Assembly (NCBI GenBank): GCA_947164985.1 | Contig: CAMUYI010000001.1 | Span: 360,004-424,003, forward strand | DNA length: 64,000 bases | Reading direction: 5' to 3' | DNA from: an uncultured Bacteroidales bacterium | Lineage (GTDB): Bacteria; Bacteroidota; Bacteroidia; Bacteroidales; Paludibacteraceae | In this document: positions 20,401 through 27,707 of the stretch, one piece after another | How positions within the stretch are numbered: position 1 is the first letter of the stretch | How the letters are laid out: the number at the start of each line of letters is the position of its first letter | Made by a program: the position numbers and the translations under genes | Notes under the pieces: generated by a model | Seen by the model: only the letters and a program-made list of their open reading frames with translations | What the model was told of the DNA's origin: nothing | Database searches by the model: none

Positions 20401-21059
20401 AGGACTTTGCACAGGCTGATAACTGGAAACTCATCAATGGTTCTGAGACCAATGCATGGGTAATCGGCGAGGCAACCAGCCTCATTGGTGACAATGCTCT
20501 GTACATCTCTGACAACGCTGCTTCGTACGAATACGATGAGTATACTGCTTCCGTATCGTTTGCTACCAAGTTGTTCAACTTCGCTGAAACCGGTACATAT
20601 CGTGTATCGTACAATTGGAAGAACATGGGCGACTATATCGTAGAGAACGACCTGCCTGTTGATTACCTCCGTGTAGCTCTTGCTCCGGCTGATATTCAGC
20701 TGACTGCAGGTGTACTTCCGGAAGGCCTGTCGCACGCAACTCTGCCTACGGGCTGGATTGCACTCGACAATGATTCCGCATTGTACGGACAATCGAACTG
20801 GCAGAATATGAGCGTTGTTGTTCCTGTGACCGGTATTTACCGCCTCGTATTTGCTTGGGTTAATGATGATGACTATAGCGATGGTGATCCTGCAGCGATC
20901 GACAATATTGCTATTCGTCACCAGGCATTCCCGACGGATATCGAGTCTGGTGCCGGCATCGAGTCCAAGGCGGTTAAGTTCATCTACAATGACCAGGTTT
21001 ATATCCTCCTCAATGGTGCGGTTTATAACATCACCGGCCAGAAAGTGGAGCTGAAATAA
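11475..21059 (+). CDS. Giant secreted fibronectin-III / jelly-roll adhesin (3,194 aa)
   Basis: It begins with a signal peptide (MRKITQKWAFLMMTLVCLLG ... VTAQ). Residues ~27-230 and ~2700-2875 are two copies of a beta-rich module (ITSISFAY ... NLLIAVYM; ITFYAS ... NLLIGFKQ). In between, fibronectin-III domains (P-x-x-L ... A-x-I-S-W ... T-x-Y-x-V-x-V-x-A-x-C) alternate with jelly-roll domains. A distinctive jelly-roll type with NGD..NKWVYG, ALYISNDGG, DYLRVALIPA and LPAGWIALDG occurs four times, near residues 895-1070, 1180-1355, 1975-2150 and 2970-3150. The C-terminus KFIYNDQVYILLNGAVYNI then TGQKVELK is the shared tail. The role is probably surface adhesion; no enzyme motif is visible. Codon use resembles the neighbouring giant gene. 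Confidence 0.85.
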   Translation: MRKITQKWAFLMMTLVCLLGMPQVVTAQTCVEIGAGTSSNNQLPLCGYYHSSYTQQLYLADELGISAGNNITSISFAYTNATSTKRSIAIYMANTDAVSLSSGYVTDATFTEVLPQTAIEFDNSEDWFTIDLVTPFAYDGSSNLLIAVYMSYSSTEETSYNSNSRFAYTSATGMARYTTNDYTSSATELTVVDGVLTANSNSSTGINGTSSGNRPNIQLCYTAGGPVGPTCSKPTNLAVTPSARQAAVTWDGGDEGATFDVEYISAAKLAEEGKEAHWTSFASGTTLKAISITNLEPNTGYSVRVKAVCGEGVESAWVTKAFTTANELPLSENFDSSSIPTGWSQKSGLLENVMAGTATLSSGSGWTCGTANGVFDSHVRKNVFGTSCYSWLVTPAMEMATGVQLTFNVALTVYTSGSNARPTPGNQPDDKFVVLMSSNGGATWTILQQWDNTDNAANVYDSISNAGQEVVIDIDDSYAGMAVQFAFYGESTVSNGDNNLHIDNVRVGRPMSCFAPTDLTEVAGGISKNSIQIDWTSEATEWKVQYKKSSATAWQSVMVTEKPYTLAGLDEYTTYDIRVAALCTPSDPLTLTDYSAAIKVTTATGLPFVQPFSKSSFPSDWKRYKALWGDVQNGAELEAVSAGWLTVSKTGTNANGVFPDSAYHLYLNIADTACKHWVVSPTITMEAGYQLSLKMALTKSSGTTQPVEAGEQDDDQFIVFVNDNGDWIPLRTWSVNSSFKYHSISNLATGEVFNYDLSDYAGHNIQIAFYGESTDANGNNNLHISSVTIDSIPDCQPALSLAVSGIGAYTATVAWKSEDAEATWEYGCVANPAANFAPTDADFVHTTTEKSLVLDTLTETTNYAFFVRRACQGGGSDYLMETFTTIQNPVSLSEPYNNNFDAQNGWLFINGDRPNKWVWDESAHTGESGKALYISNDNGASNKYSMGTGNATIVYATKTFYFDQAGQYSFQYDWKAWGYSTYDFLRVALIPAEVELEAGTTVPSGFTSSALPTGWIALDGGSKLNLDSAQWNHVLVELDLNKVGNYKMVFVWRNYTYTSGKNPPAAVDNIKIKRIICTKPTSLAYTELWADSVAISWDEVAAANWEYALVAASADGSFAEPTEYIATTENSLLLRELTENTSYRFYLHKVCDEENSDDIFIDFLTPQKPVQVGASAPYSDDFEAGNNWVLVNGDLENKWVYGTAAHNGEGTHALYISNDGGTTNAYTNNKAVVVFAKKAFEFEEGGYIFQYDWRAVGEGTSTLYDYLRVALIPADVELTASTSLPTGVTYQALPAGCIALDGRLALNQQADWQTFTSDQIVVPAGTYNVVIMWRDDTSSGTNPPAAVDNFSITAVSCAAPANLRADSVLADSAYIKWDKLGTEEHWMLRYKANGAEEWDSIHAEADSIWLENLTPATVYEMQVAAWCNYPAIESVGDFSTSSTFTTECVVFSAFPYKEGFDSLAAGTSGHMLPLCWDYINTCTSGSYNYYPTVYKASAASNTPDNHLRFYSYYSSSTTTYTPEDQYAILPEMDALNTMRLKLNARANGTSSYYDATFYVGIMSDPADTATFVAVDTIQPTSTTYAPYVIPFNGYNGIGKYIAIKMKAADAAISGYTYSYRSVYIDDIVVEEIPSCLEPNNLAVIDTTITMNSAVLTWTAQGSETQWLVQYKKHADAEWITVPATNDTILLENLEAATQYDVQVAAQCNETEVSPYIDPISFITECDAYAMPFVENFNKLASGIPLCWDNSEGTTTNESYKWNRYVSNGDTCLRFNSYNNSSNLTNILATPAIYLSEPAILSFNWKNPTGGAAQILLSNGDTIVSLKNDLTGIANWTEYAINLSDYTGDTVTIYFAATSNFGNGDAYLYLDDVAFQAAPSCFKPQISVSVEEVGLDTAKISWTAAEEGLEYAYALKTADVAELVYTSIDTNVVVLNGLTPDSEYNFYIRKNCGNSVSEDIIASFQTKQLPADPANFSDDFENGNHWAFENNFANAWVYGEATSNGEGSHALYISNDGGTTNAYTKSGAGISYAMKTFEFAQGLYDFKYDWKANGESTYDFLRVALVPDSLALSSSYSTVATSSLPAGWIALDGGGKKNLQTTWKTDSVSELPVAAGLYKMVFVWRNDNSGGTDAPAAVDNISISKVACPAVDSLNVTVLSASSAQVKFVADAEQDTWEIALDTIADFNPDTVTNLITVHAKSYILTDLEAETTYYIYVRANCGEKQSKWTAKKSFKTAKACQNPDGLKAEAVSIDAATISWNTYNQTGFNLRYSTDGVNWIDSFNVATPYRITGLAANTQYRVQVQAACAAEDSTWSSTLWFKTVRGIPFEETFSATSMPAEWSQYQGLLSKVISGEATRTSATAWYFGTSNGVFDSHARSNIYGTTRYHWLQAPTLYVEGNVQLTFDVALTAYSGTNVPAPATTGTDDKFAVVISTDNGETWSILRQWDNAGSEYVYNNIANSANGEQVVINLSNYSGQAITVAFYGESTVSNADNNIHVDNVSIDLVPTCLKPTGLSISDVKAHKATLDWTNGEEGQTAWQIAIDTIAAFNPDTLSDLIDVTEHPYTLTNLLPSHTYYVYVRANCGEGDLSRWTARGNFRTTIACPAPTELTAKPTPGNGTEATLTWKAGAEENAWQLEYSLNANMTDSIVVPVEDTTYYLLENLTVGATYYVRVKANCGDLDGVSAYTAVVSFTTTNEYLLTINDKNTTTNGNVPIYGNYAEQLTRSQFIIPEAALEEMEWDSIQSITFYASNENVSWGVAEFEVYLAESKEATISAFANWENLDLVKSAGSLAISSNKMVVTFDSAYQYQGGNLLIGFKQTVRGSYTACSWYGVSAQGAAYSDYLNNNNVSTSAGQRNFLPKMTFKYVPGVAPACPNPKYLEVSNIGAYGATFSWKAVAGATWEYAVAPASEAMPAEFISVAEGANSVILHELTEATPYVFYLRRDCGENVYSDIISLPFETSEFATDLPYAEDFAQADNWKLINGSETNAWVIGEATSLIGDNALYISDNAASYEYDEYTASVSFATKLFNFAETGTYRVSYNWKNMGDYIVENDLPVDYLRVALAPADIQLTAGVLPEGLSHATLPTGWIALDNDSALYGQSNWQNMSVVVPVTGIYRLVFAWVNDDDYSDGDPAAIDNIAIRHQAFPTDIESGAGIESKAVKFIYNDQVYILLNGAVYNITGQKVELK

Positions 21060-21098
21060 ACCCATCTCTACCATCAGCCAAGTTTGGCTGATATATAC

Positions 21099-21127
21099 AA
21101 AAAAGGCTGCTTCGGCGGCCTTTTTTG
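21099..21127 (+). terminator. Intrinsic terminator after second giant adhesin
   Basis: AAAAAAGGCTGC, TTCG tetraloop, GCGGCCTTTTTT. The stem can work in both directions. Confidence 0.9.
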
Positions 21128-21177
21128 TTATTGGTATCTGACAAAATGAAGAAAAAAAGACGAAAAAGTATCAAAAA

Positions 21178-21209
21178 TTTGCATATTTGAGAATTTTTTT
21201 GTAATTTTG
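21178..21209 (+). promoter_or_regulatory. Promoter of the barrel/OmpA/adhesin operon
   Basis: TTTG at 21178, 20 bp spacer, TAATTTTG at 21202, then GCCGCCC, 28 bp before the ATG at 21238. No further promoter or terminator of this type is obvious until after 31028, so the next four genes may form one transcript. Confidence 0.85.
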
Positions 21210-21237
21210 CCGCCCGATTTTGTTATATTGGAGCAAA

Positions 21238-22200
21238 ATGTACAAGAGACGGTATATATTCATAGTTTGCATGCTGGCGTGGAGCGCACTCATATGTGCC
21301 CATACTCCGCTCTCTCCCGAGACGCGCCATTTCCTCTCCCTTCATGGGGATGCAGGCTATTCGGCCCTGCTCCATACGATACCGGGTCAGAAGCCTTCCT
21401 CGGGTATGGCAGCTATGCTTGGCTTCGATTATCGCCTCTTCCATAATAACTTTATCTTCTCCGCCGGCATCGAGGGCATGTATGAGCTCAATGCCAACCA
21501 TCTTGACGATCACGATGAGGCGATTCGTATGAGGGATACTGAGGGCGATGAGTTCAATATGCATGTCCATGTCGATAAATCCAGCGATCACGCCCATATG
21601 GCGAACGTCAATATCCCGCTCCTCTTTGGCGGCGAATGGGGTAGGTTCTATTTCATGGTCGGCCCGAAAGTGTCCATCAATCTCTATGGTATGACTGCTT
21701 CTTCGGCGCAGATCACGACCTATGGCGAGTACGACAAGTACTACGATGATTTCTACGACATGGTCAACCACCAGTTCGTTTCCAATCAGTATATGTCCAG
21801 CGCCTCCATGCCCCTCAAGTGGAATTTCAATATCATCGCGCATGCCGAGATCGGCGGCCGTGTCGGACATATGTTCAAGCATCAGCAGTTCCGTATCAAT
21901 CCGGATAAGGTGCGTATGTACTTGGCGGCTTTTGTGGACTTCGGCCTGCTCAACCTCCATGTCTCTTCCGGCGGTTCTCCTGTCTTTGGCTACCGCGAGA
22001 CAGACAAAGGCGTGCAGTTCTACCTCCAGCCGCTCTTGATGAGTAGCTTGGCGGACAATGCCGTCTTCCGAAACCTCAACGTAGGTATCAAATATACGAT
22101 CGCATTTGAATTGCCCAAACAAGGCAAATCCTATATCTATGATAATAATAAGGTTGGCCGTGATTATCGTATTCGCGGTGGTAACCAAGGTTTAAAATAA
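21238..22200 (+). CDS. Outer-membrane beta-barrel protein (320 aa)
   Basis: The ATG at 21238 is preferred over a TTG at 21220 because it starts a compact signal peptide (MYKRRYIFIVCMLAWSALIC) and lies after the A-rich leader. The mature part has alternating hydrophobic/polar strands with aromatic ends (MLGFDYRLFHNNFIFSAGIE, RFYFMVGPKVSINLYG, KVRMYLAAFVDFGLLNLHVS) and ends in a strand NVGIKYTIAFELP. This is the layout of an 8- to 10-strand barrel. It is rich in His/Asp/Met between strands 2 and 4, which may be a metal-binding loop (inference). The next gene starts 7 bp downstream and contains a related barrel, so the two may be partners. The exact family is not recognised. Confidence 0.7.
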   Translation: MYKRRYIFIVCMLAWSALICAHTPLSPETRHFLSLHGDAGYSALLHTIPGQKPSSGMAAMLGFDYRLFHNNFIFSAGIEGMYELNANHLDDHDEAIRMRDTEGDEFNMHVHVDKSSDHAHMANVNIPLLFGGEWGRFYFMVGPKVSINLYGMTASSAQITTYGEYDKYYDDFYDMVNHQFVSNQYMSSASMPLKWNFNIIAHAEIGGRVGHMFKHQQFRINPDKVRMYLAAFVDFGLLNLHVSSGGSPVFGYRETDKGVQFYLQPLLMSSLADNAVFRNLNVGIKYTIAFELPKQGKSYIYDNNKVGRDYRIRGGNQGLK

Positions 22201-22207
22201 TAAGCAC

Positions 22208-24433
22208 ATGAAACGAATCATCTGCATACTTCTGATGGCGATGGGGCTCGCAACTGTGGCTCCGATAGCCTCCGTAATGGATAATAGCATTGCGGCTGTT
22301 TACGCGGTGGACGCTAAGGCAAAAGCCAAAGCACAACGTGAGAAAGAGAAAGCTAAAATGGCGAAAGAGCGCGAGAAAGCCAAGGCTAAAGCAGCTAAGG
22401 ACCGCGATAAAGCAACTGCGCAGAAGAAAAAAGCGCAGGAGAAGGCCGCTGTTCAGAAGCAGAAAGATCGCGAAAAAGCCAAAGCCCGGCAGGCCAAGGC
22501 CAAATCTACCAAATCTTCAGGCTCCAAGAAGGTAGCCAAGGCAGCGCCTAAGACGCAGCCCGCGCTCTCTGCTGCCGAAGAGAAAGCGCAATACATGGCC
22601 GCTGTGGCGGAAATCGATAAGGCGAACGCGAAAGCGAACGCTTATAACGAGCGCGACATCGCCCATCGTATCGGTCTCTGGGGACAAGTCGGTTATTCCA
22701 ACCTCTTCACCTCCGGCATCGGTTTCAATGATGCTACCGGTACGGCCAACCCCATCGGTTTCCAGAACAAAGACAACGGATTCGTCGGCGGTGGACTTGG
22801 CTTGGGTTACCAACTCCGTTTCAAGCAGTTCTTGATGACCGTAGGCGCGGAGTTCAATACTTATAACTCCGTCATGTCCATCTCCAACCGTCCGGACGGT
22901 ACGTACGCTCTCGCGTATGGTATGGCGCCTTATGCCAACACCATGACCTATCATTATGACTTCGCTAAGTTGAATGACCAGATCATCGGCGGATTCGTTC
23001 AAGTGCCCCTTCTCTTCGGTATGGAGCTCAAGAATCTCCCGCTCTTCTGGCAAGCCGGTGTCAAGGCCGGTATAGGTCTGCTCGGTATGTCTACCGTCAG
23101 CGGTGTCATGACTACCTCTATCGATGATAAGGAACTCATCGCTGGCCTCACCGACATGTATAAGCATGCGTTGGTGACAGACCAGGAGGTAAAACGTCCG
23201 GCTACCAAAGTGAACTTCGGCCTCAATGTGGCAGCCAGTGCAGAAGTCGGTGTAAACCTCGATCAATGGATCAAGTCTTCTTCCCGTCTGCGCGTGTCCC
23301 TCTTTGCGGACTATGGCTTCCTCAATGCCTTGAGTTATACTCCGGCAGATGGCGCACAGGATATCCCGACCCAGATGACAGTAGCAAAAGACCCGACGCA
23401 GTTCCCGGTCAATTCTGCCTTGACGACTACTTCGGCAGCCACTGCCAAGGTCAACCCCTTCCTCGTAGGTGCTAAACTCGCCGTTTGGTTCGATCTGCCG
23501 CGGCATAAGAAAGCAACGCAGGACTACCCGAAGGCGCCGACGCCGCGTATGGGAGTCTATATGTATGACGATGGTTCGACGAAAGCCCTTGGAGGTGTAG
23601 CTGTCGAGATCACCAATGTCGAGACCGGTAAGGTGCTCCAGAAGAATACCAACCGCCAGGGTCTCCTCCAGGGACGTTTTGCCCCGGGTACCTATCGTAT
23701 CTCCGCTACCAAGAACGGATATTATCCTTCGGATACCATCCTCAAGACAGTCGAGGTCTTCGATTTCGATACCCTCCGCTTGCCGCTTGAGCGTATCCCT
23801 GCCCCCATCATCTACACCCTTTGTATGAATATCTACGATGTCGAGACACAAGAGCCTATCGAGGCTTCCGTTCGTCTCACCTCGGCTAATGATACAGTCG
23901 TGCTCTATGCCGCACAATCCGCGGATGACGGCTTCATCGAGACGCCGCTCACCGAAGGTGACTATATCGCTCATATGACAGCTGCCGGCTATATGCCGAA
24001 GGATGATACGCTCCACTTTGTACGCGATACCTTCGATCTTTATATGCAGCATATCAAGGAGGGTATAAAAGTGAAGATCGAGAACCTCTTCTTTGCTACC
24101 AATAAGACCTATATTCTCCCGCAGTCGGAGCAGGCAATGGCTGATCTCGCTAACTTCCTCATCGAGAACCCGTCTGTCAAGATCCATATCGTGGGTCACA
24201 CCGATGCCGTTGGTTCCGACGAGGCGAACCAGATCCTGTCTGAGGGTCGTGCTAACTCTGTCCGCAATGACCTCATCAAACGCGGTGTAGCAGCAGAGCG
24301 AATAACGGCTGAAGGTAAGGGCGAACGTGAATTCGTAGCTGATAACGACACCGAAGAAGGTCGTCAACTCAACCGTCGTGTTGAATTCACCATCACCGAT
24401 GTCGGCGACGAAGACATCCAACAAATTTATTAA
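22208..24433 (+). CDS. OmpA-family protein: Lys/Ala coiled region, beta-barrel, CarboxypepD-reg-like repeats, OmpA domain (741 aa)
   Basis: A signal peptide (MKRIICILLMAMGLATVAPI) is followed by an extremely Lys/Ala/Glu-rich segment at residues ~35-130. Residues ~150-440 look like an outer-membrane barrel (GLWGQVGYSNLFTSGIGF ... PFLVGAKLAVWFDLP). Residues ~450-620 hold two carboxypeptidase-regulatory-like repeats (GGVAVEITNVETGKVLQKNT ... GTYRISATKNGYYP; EASVRLTSAND ... GDYIAHMTAAGYMP). Residues ~635-735 are an OmpA peptidoglycan-binding domain (NLFFATNKTYI, IHIVGHTDAVGS, GKGEREFVADND, LNRRVEFTI). The likely job is to anchor an outer-membrane complex to the cell wall. The barrel/regulatory-like/OmpA order resembles T9SS-associated OmpA proteins such as PorE only in part, so a secretion role is an inference. 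Confidence 0.85.
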   Translation: MKRIICILLMAMGLATVAPIASVMDNSIAAVYAVDAKAKAKAQREKEKAKMAKEREKAKAKAAKDRDKATAQKKKAQEKAAVQKQKDREKAKARQAKAKSTKSSGSKKVAKAAPKTQPALSAAEEKAQYMAAVAEIDKANAKANAYNERDIAHRIGLWGQVGYSNLFTSGIGFNDATGTANPIGFQNKDNGFVGGGLGLGYQLRFKQFLMTVGAEFNTYNSVMSISNRPDGTYALAYGMAPYANTMTYHYDFAKLNDQIIGGFVQVPLLFGMELKNLPLFWQAGVKAGIGLLGMSTVSGVMTTSIDDKELIAGLTDMYKHALVTDQEVKRPATKVNFGLNVAASAEVGVNLDQWIKSSSRLRVSLFADYGFLNALSYTPADGAQDIPTQMTVAKDPTQFPVNSALTTTSAATAKVNPFLVGAKLAVWFDLPRHKKATQDYPKAPTPRMGVYMYDDGSTKALGGVAVEITNVETGKVLQKNTNRQGLLQGRFAPGTYRISATKNGYYPSDTILKTVEVFDFDTLRLPLERIPAPIIYTLCMNIYDVETQEPIEASVRLTSANDTVVLYAAQSADDGFIETPLTEGDYIAHMTAAGYMPKDDTLHFVRDTFDLYMQHIKEGIKVKIENLFFATNKTYILPQSEQAMADLANFLIENPSVKIHIVGHTDAVGSDEANQILSEGRANSVRNDLIKRGVAAERITAEGKGEREFVADNDTEEGRQLNRRVEFTITDVGDEDIQQIY

Positions 24434-24458
24434 AATCGTAAATCACAAATCACAAATT

Positions 24459-27400
24459 ATGAAGAGGTTACTCTTCTTACATATATTCCTTCTCTTTGCC
24501 GTCCTGGCTTGGGCGCAGAATCAGGTCGCTACCGCCTTCCCCTACGAATGTAGTTTCGAGGAGGACGAGGATTTGGCGGCTTGGACCCTTAACTATGGTA
24601 CACCCCAAGCTACGGATCAATGGATGTACGGCTATTCGACCCATAGTACCGGGCGGAGGGCTTTGTACGTCTCGTCGGATGGTGTCAACCCGTCCTACGG
24701 ACAGAATAAAAATATCACCGTCGCTTTCTTGCGCTATCGGTTCCCGGATTATACAGCCACGCCGAATGCTAGCCAGAAATACGATGTCAGCTTCGATTGG
24801 AAAGGAGAAGGAGACTCCACGACCTCTCGCCTCTTCGTCATGTATGGCTTTGAGTCGGAGTTCTTCCCTACCGGTACTTCTTCTAGCGGTAAAGTACTGG
24901 AGAATATCATCAATGCGCCTTTCTACGTTCTCTCCGATACCAAGCAGATCCCTGCTTGTTCATCACTCGGAGATTACGATGAGAAATATATCTGTGGTAG
25001 CGAGGTATGGCAGAATGTGTCGTTCTCCAGAGAGATCAGTGTCTCAGGAGCCAACTCGGCCAAGACCTTTATGTTTGTCTTTATCTGGCAGAACATCAAC
25101 ACCTCCGATACTACCCGCCGTTCCTCTATTTCCATTGATAACTTCCAGATTAATACGGCGGCTGTCAAGAAGCCACAGGATCTGATGGTTTATCCGCAGT
25201 GTGAGGACTCCTCCATGCTCGTTACATGGAATGGTATGAATGCTGCTACCTTCGATATCCAATATCGTAAGACCGGAGAACTCAACTGGACCCATACTTA
25301 TGGTGACCTTTCTGAGGATAACGAAGGATTCGATAAGGTGCCCGGGACAACATCGAACTACACCTATGTGATTCGACCTGTCCTCGAGGGAAGTTATGAT
25401 GTCCGTATTCGTGGTAAGAATGACGGACTCATCACCAGTTATGTCTATTACTCCAATATCTTTGTCTATTGCCCGGATAACCACTGTATCAACTATGTCA
25501 ACATCCATGATACGACGAAGGTGACATGTACCTATGGTTATTATCCGGGCCATCAGAACGAAGACCCCTATACCCATGTTGGTGTTATTGACTTTGGCCC
25601 CGAGTCGGAAGCCAGTCGTCATACCCTCCATGTCGATCCTACAGAGACCGATCCGCGTACGGATAATATGCTGAAAACCATCCCGCCAGGAGCCTTGGCT
25701 TCTGTCCGACTCGGTAACTGGCATGATCAGTATGAGGCGGAATCGATCACCTATGACATCCTCGTCGATTCGGCGAACCAGGGTATCTTGATCGTTAAGT
25801 ATGCTGTCGTGCTCGAAGATCCGGGTCACGAGGAAGAGCCGGAATTCAAGATGGAAGTCTTGGATGGAAACGGACAACTCATCGATGCTACCTGCGGCTA
25901 CGCGAAGTTCAACTATTCGGATGCTGTGGGATCGGGATGGAATATGACCGGTAATGTGGCATGGAAAGATTGGACCACCGTAGGAGTCAACCTCCAGCCC
26001 TATCACGGCCAGAACATCAAAGTGCGTTTCACGACTATGGACTGTAACGCAGGTGGACACTTCGGCTATGCGTACTTCACCGTCGATTGTGCGAACGCCC
26101 ATATCGAGACCGAGAACTGCGGTAATTCGCCGTACGTGGAGTGTATGGCTCCGGATGGATTTGCGTACTATTGGTATAAGAATGACGATCCGAATCAGCC
26201 TGCCGAAGGCGATCCGTACAATCAGACGCTCATCGTCAATGCTACCCGTACCAAATATACCTGCCGCGTAAGCTTCATTGAGCAGCCGGATTGCTATTTC
26301 GAGATCTCTACCACCTCAGAGCCTCGTTTCCCGGTACCCGAATATACGGTCGAGAATGTATCGGCGAACTGTCGCAGTGCGATTAAGTTCAATAATACCT
26401 CGCATGTCATGAATAAGTTCGATGGCGTCGAGAACCATACTACCGAGCGTGTCAATGCGGCCCGCTGGTCCTTCCGTAGTCTCGTTACGGGACAAACAAC
26501 CGAGACCACCGCTTGGTCGCCTACCTATTATGCTTGGGACTATGGCGATACCATTGAGGTGACCTATACTGCCTATATCGGAGCCGATAACTCCTGCGAT
26601 AGTGCCCGCGTCGATACCTTCATCACGCCCAATATCGTTTCGAAGCCTTCCGAGATCCATATCAAGACCTGTTATAGTGATCCGATCGAGTTTGCGGGGC
26701 AGTACTATAATACGAGTGATACCGTGACCGTTCGGTACACGAATTTTGCGGGGTGTGATTCGCTCTCTACCCTCTACCTCACGGTTTATCCAAAACCGGC
26801 GGATACCTATCGGCATGACTCGATATGCTCCAACCAAAGCGTGTCCGTCGGCGGTAAGTATTATAATCAACCCATGGAGAATGAACTTATTATGCTCAAA
26901 GATGTCCATGGATGCGATAGTGCCGTATACCTCACCCTCACCGTCAACCAGTTGCTGCAGGCTACGATCGACTCGCTGCCTTATGCCTGTGCCGATGAGC
27001 AGCAGATGTATATCCTCTTCGATATCGCGGCGGGTGTGTACGATAGTCTGGAGATCACTTTCAATACACCGCAGTTGCGCGATACCGTCATCTATGATCA
27101 GGTAACCTCCGTCGCCATCCCGTATGATGAGAATGTCGTTCCGGGGCATTATATGGCTATGATGCGCTTCTATCAGTTCTGCTGCGGTACGTTCACACGC
27201 ACACGCGGGTTTGATATAAGGTATCGCAGTTCGATCGTCGAGCAGAAATGGAATGACGTGCTCACCCTCTTGAGCCCCAAATACAACGGCGGATATGAGT
27301 TCACGGCTTATCAGTGGTATAAGAATGACGTGCCGCTCGAGGGAGAGACGCATTCGTATCTCTACCAGCCGCTCGATTTCGATGCCCAGTATTATGTGGA

Positions 27401-27689
27401 GGTAGTCCGCAAGGATGGTGTGGTAATGAAGACCTGTCCTATCCAGCCGATCTACCATGAGCAGCAGTCCGAGTATCCTACGGTCGTTAAGGCCGCGCAA
27501 CGCATACCGCTTTATATGGAGCATTCGGCTACGATCTGGTATTATACCGTCTCCGGACAACTCTATAGCTCCTTCACGCTGCCGCAGGGACATGCCGATT
27601 TGCCGACACCTGAGCAGACAGGTATCTTCGTCCTCAAGGCCGTCGATGCACAGGGTGAATCCAAAGCACAAGTAATGATTGTTCAATAA
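24459..27689 (+). CDS. Secreted multidomain protein with T9SS-like C-terminal tail (1,076 aa)
   Basis: The ATG at 24459 begins a good signal peptide (MKRLLFLHIFLLFAVLAWA); an upstream in-frame ATG overlaps the ompA-like gene and would bury the signal. The N-terminal ~200 residues form a jelly-roll like the NKWVYG/ALYISNDGG modules of the giant adhesin upstream (WMYGYSTHSTGRRALYVSSD), followed by a fibronectin-III domain. The middle has PKD/lectin-like parts including a repeated Tyr-Tyr-Asn / GCDS pair (IKTCYSDPIEFAGQYYNTSD ... GCDSLSTLYLTV). The last ~70 residues (IWYYTVSGQLY ... PEQTGIFVLKAVD ... VMIVQ) look like a type A Por-secretion tail. It is a paralogue of the next gene; the function is unknown, probably surface-exposed. 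Confidence 0.8.
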   Translation: MKRLLFLHIFLLFAVLAWAQNQVATAFPYECSFEEDEDLAAWTLNYGTPQATDQWMYGYSTHSTGRRALYVSSDGVNPSYGQNKNITVAFLRYRFPDYTATPNASQKYDVSFDWKGEGDSTTSRLFVMYGFESEFFPTGTSSSGKVLENIINAPFYVLSDTKQIPACSSLGDYDEKYICGSEVWQNVSFSREISVSGANSAKTFMFVFIWQNINTSDTTRRSSISIDNFQINTAAVKKPQDLMVYPQCEDSSMLVTWNGMNAATFDIQYRKTGELNWTHTYGDLSEDNEGFDKVPGTTSNYTYVIRPVLEGSYDVRIRGKNDGLITSYVYYSNIFVYCPDNHCINYVNIHDTTKVTCTYGYYPGHQNEDPYTHVGVIDFGPESEASRHTLHVDPTETDPRTDNMLKTIPPGALASVRLGNWHDQYEAESITYDILVDSANQGILIVKYAVVLEDPGHEEEPEFKMEVLDGNGQLIDATCGYAKFNYSDAVGSGWNMTGNVAWKDWTTVGVNLQPYHGQNIKVRFTTMDCNAGGHFGYAYFTVDCANAHIETENCGNSPYVECMAPDGFAYYWYKNDDPNQPAEGDPYNQTLIVNATRTKYTCRVSFIEQPDCYFEISTTSEPRFPVPEYTVENVSANCRSAIKFNNTSHVMNKFDGVENHTTERVNAARWSFRSLVTGQTTETTAWSPTYYAWDYGDTIEVTYTAYIGADNSCDSARVDTFITPNIVSKPSEIHIKTCYSDPIEFAGQYYNTSDTVTVRYTNFAGCDSLSTLYLTVYPKPADTYRHDSICSNQSVSVGGKYYNQPMENELIMLKDVHGCDSAVYLTLTVNQLLQATIDSLPYACADEQQMYILFDIAAGVYDSLEITFNTPQLRDTVIYDQVTSVAIPYDENVVPGHYMAMMRFYQFCCGTFTRTRGFDIRYRSSIVEQKWNDVLTLLSPKYNGGYEFTAYQWYKNDVPLEGETHSYLYQPLDFDAQYYVEVVRKDGVVMKTCPIQPIYHEQQSEYPTVVKAAQRIPLYMEHSATIWYYTVSGQLYSSFTLPQGHADLPTPEQTGIFVLKAVDAQGESKAQVMIVQ

Positions 27690-27707
27690 TAGAAATATAC
27701 AAATCGT

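Noticed and set aside
19308..24424. Long minus-strand open frames (588 aa and 635 aa, and others across the giant genes)
   Set aside because: They lie exactly opposite recognised + strand genes, have no start-site signals or protein-like motifs, and arise from codon bias of the + strand.
24378..24458. Earlier start of the 1,076 aa protein
   Set aside because: It overlaps the end of the OmpA gene and would place 27 polar residues before the signal peptide.
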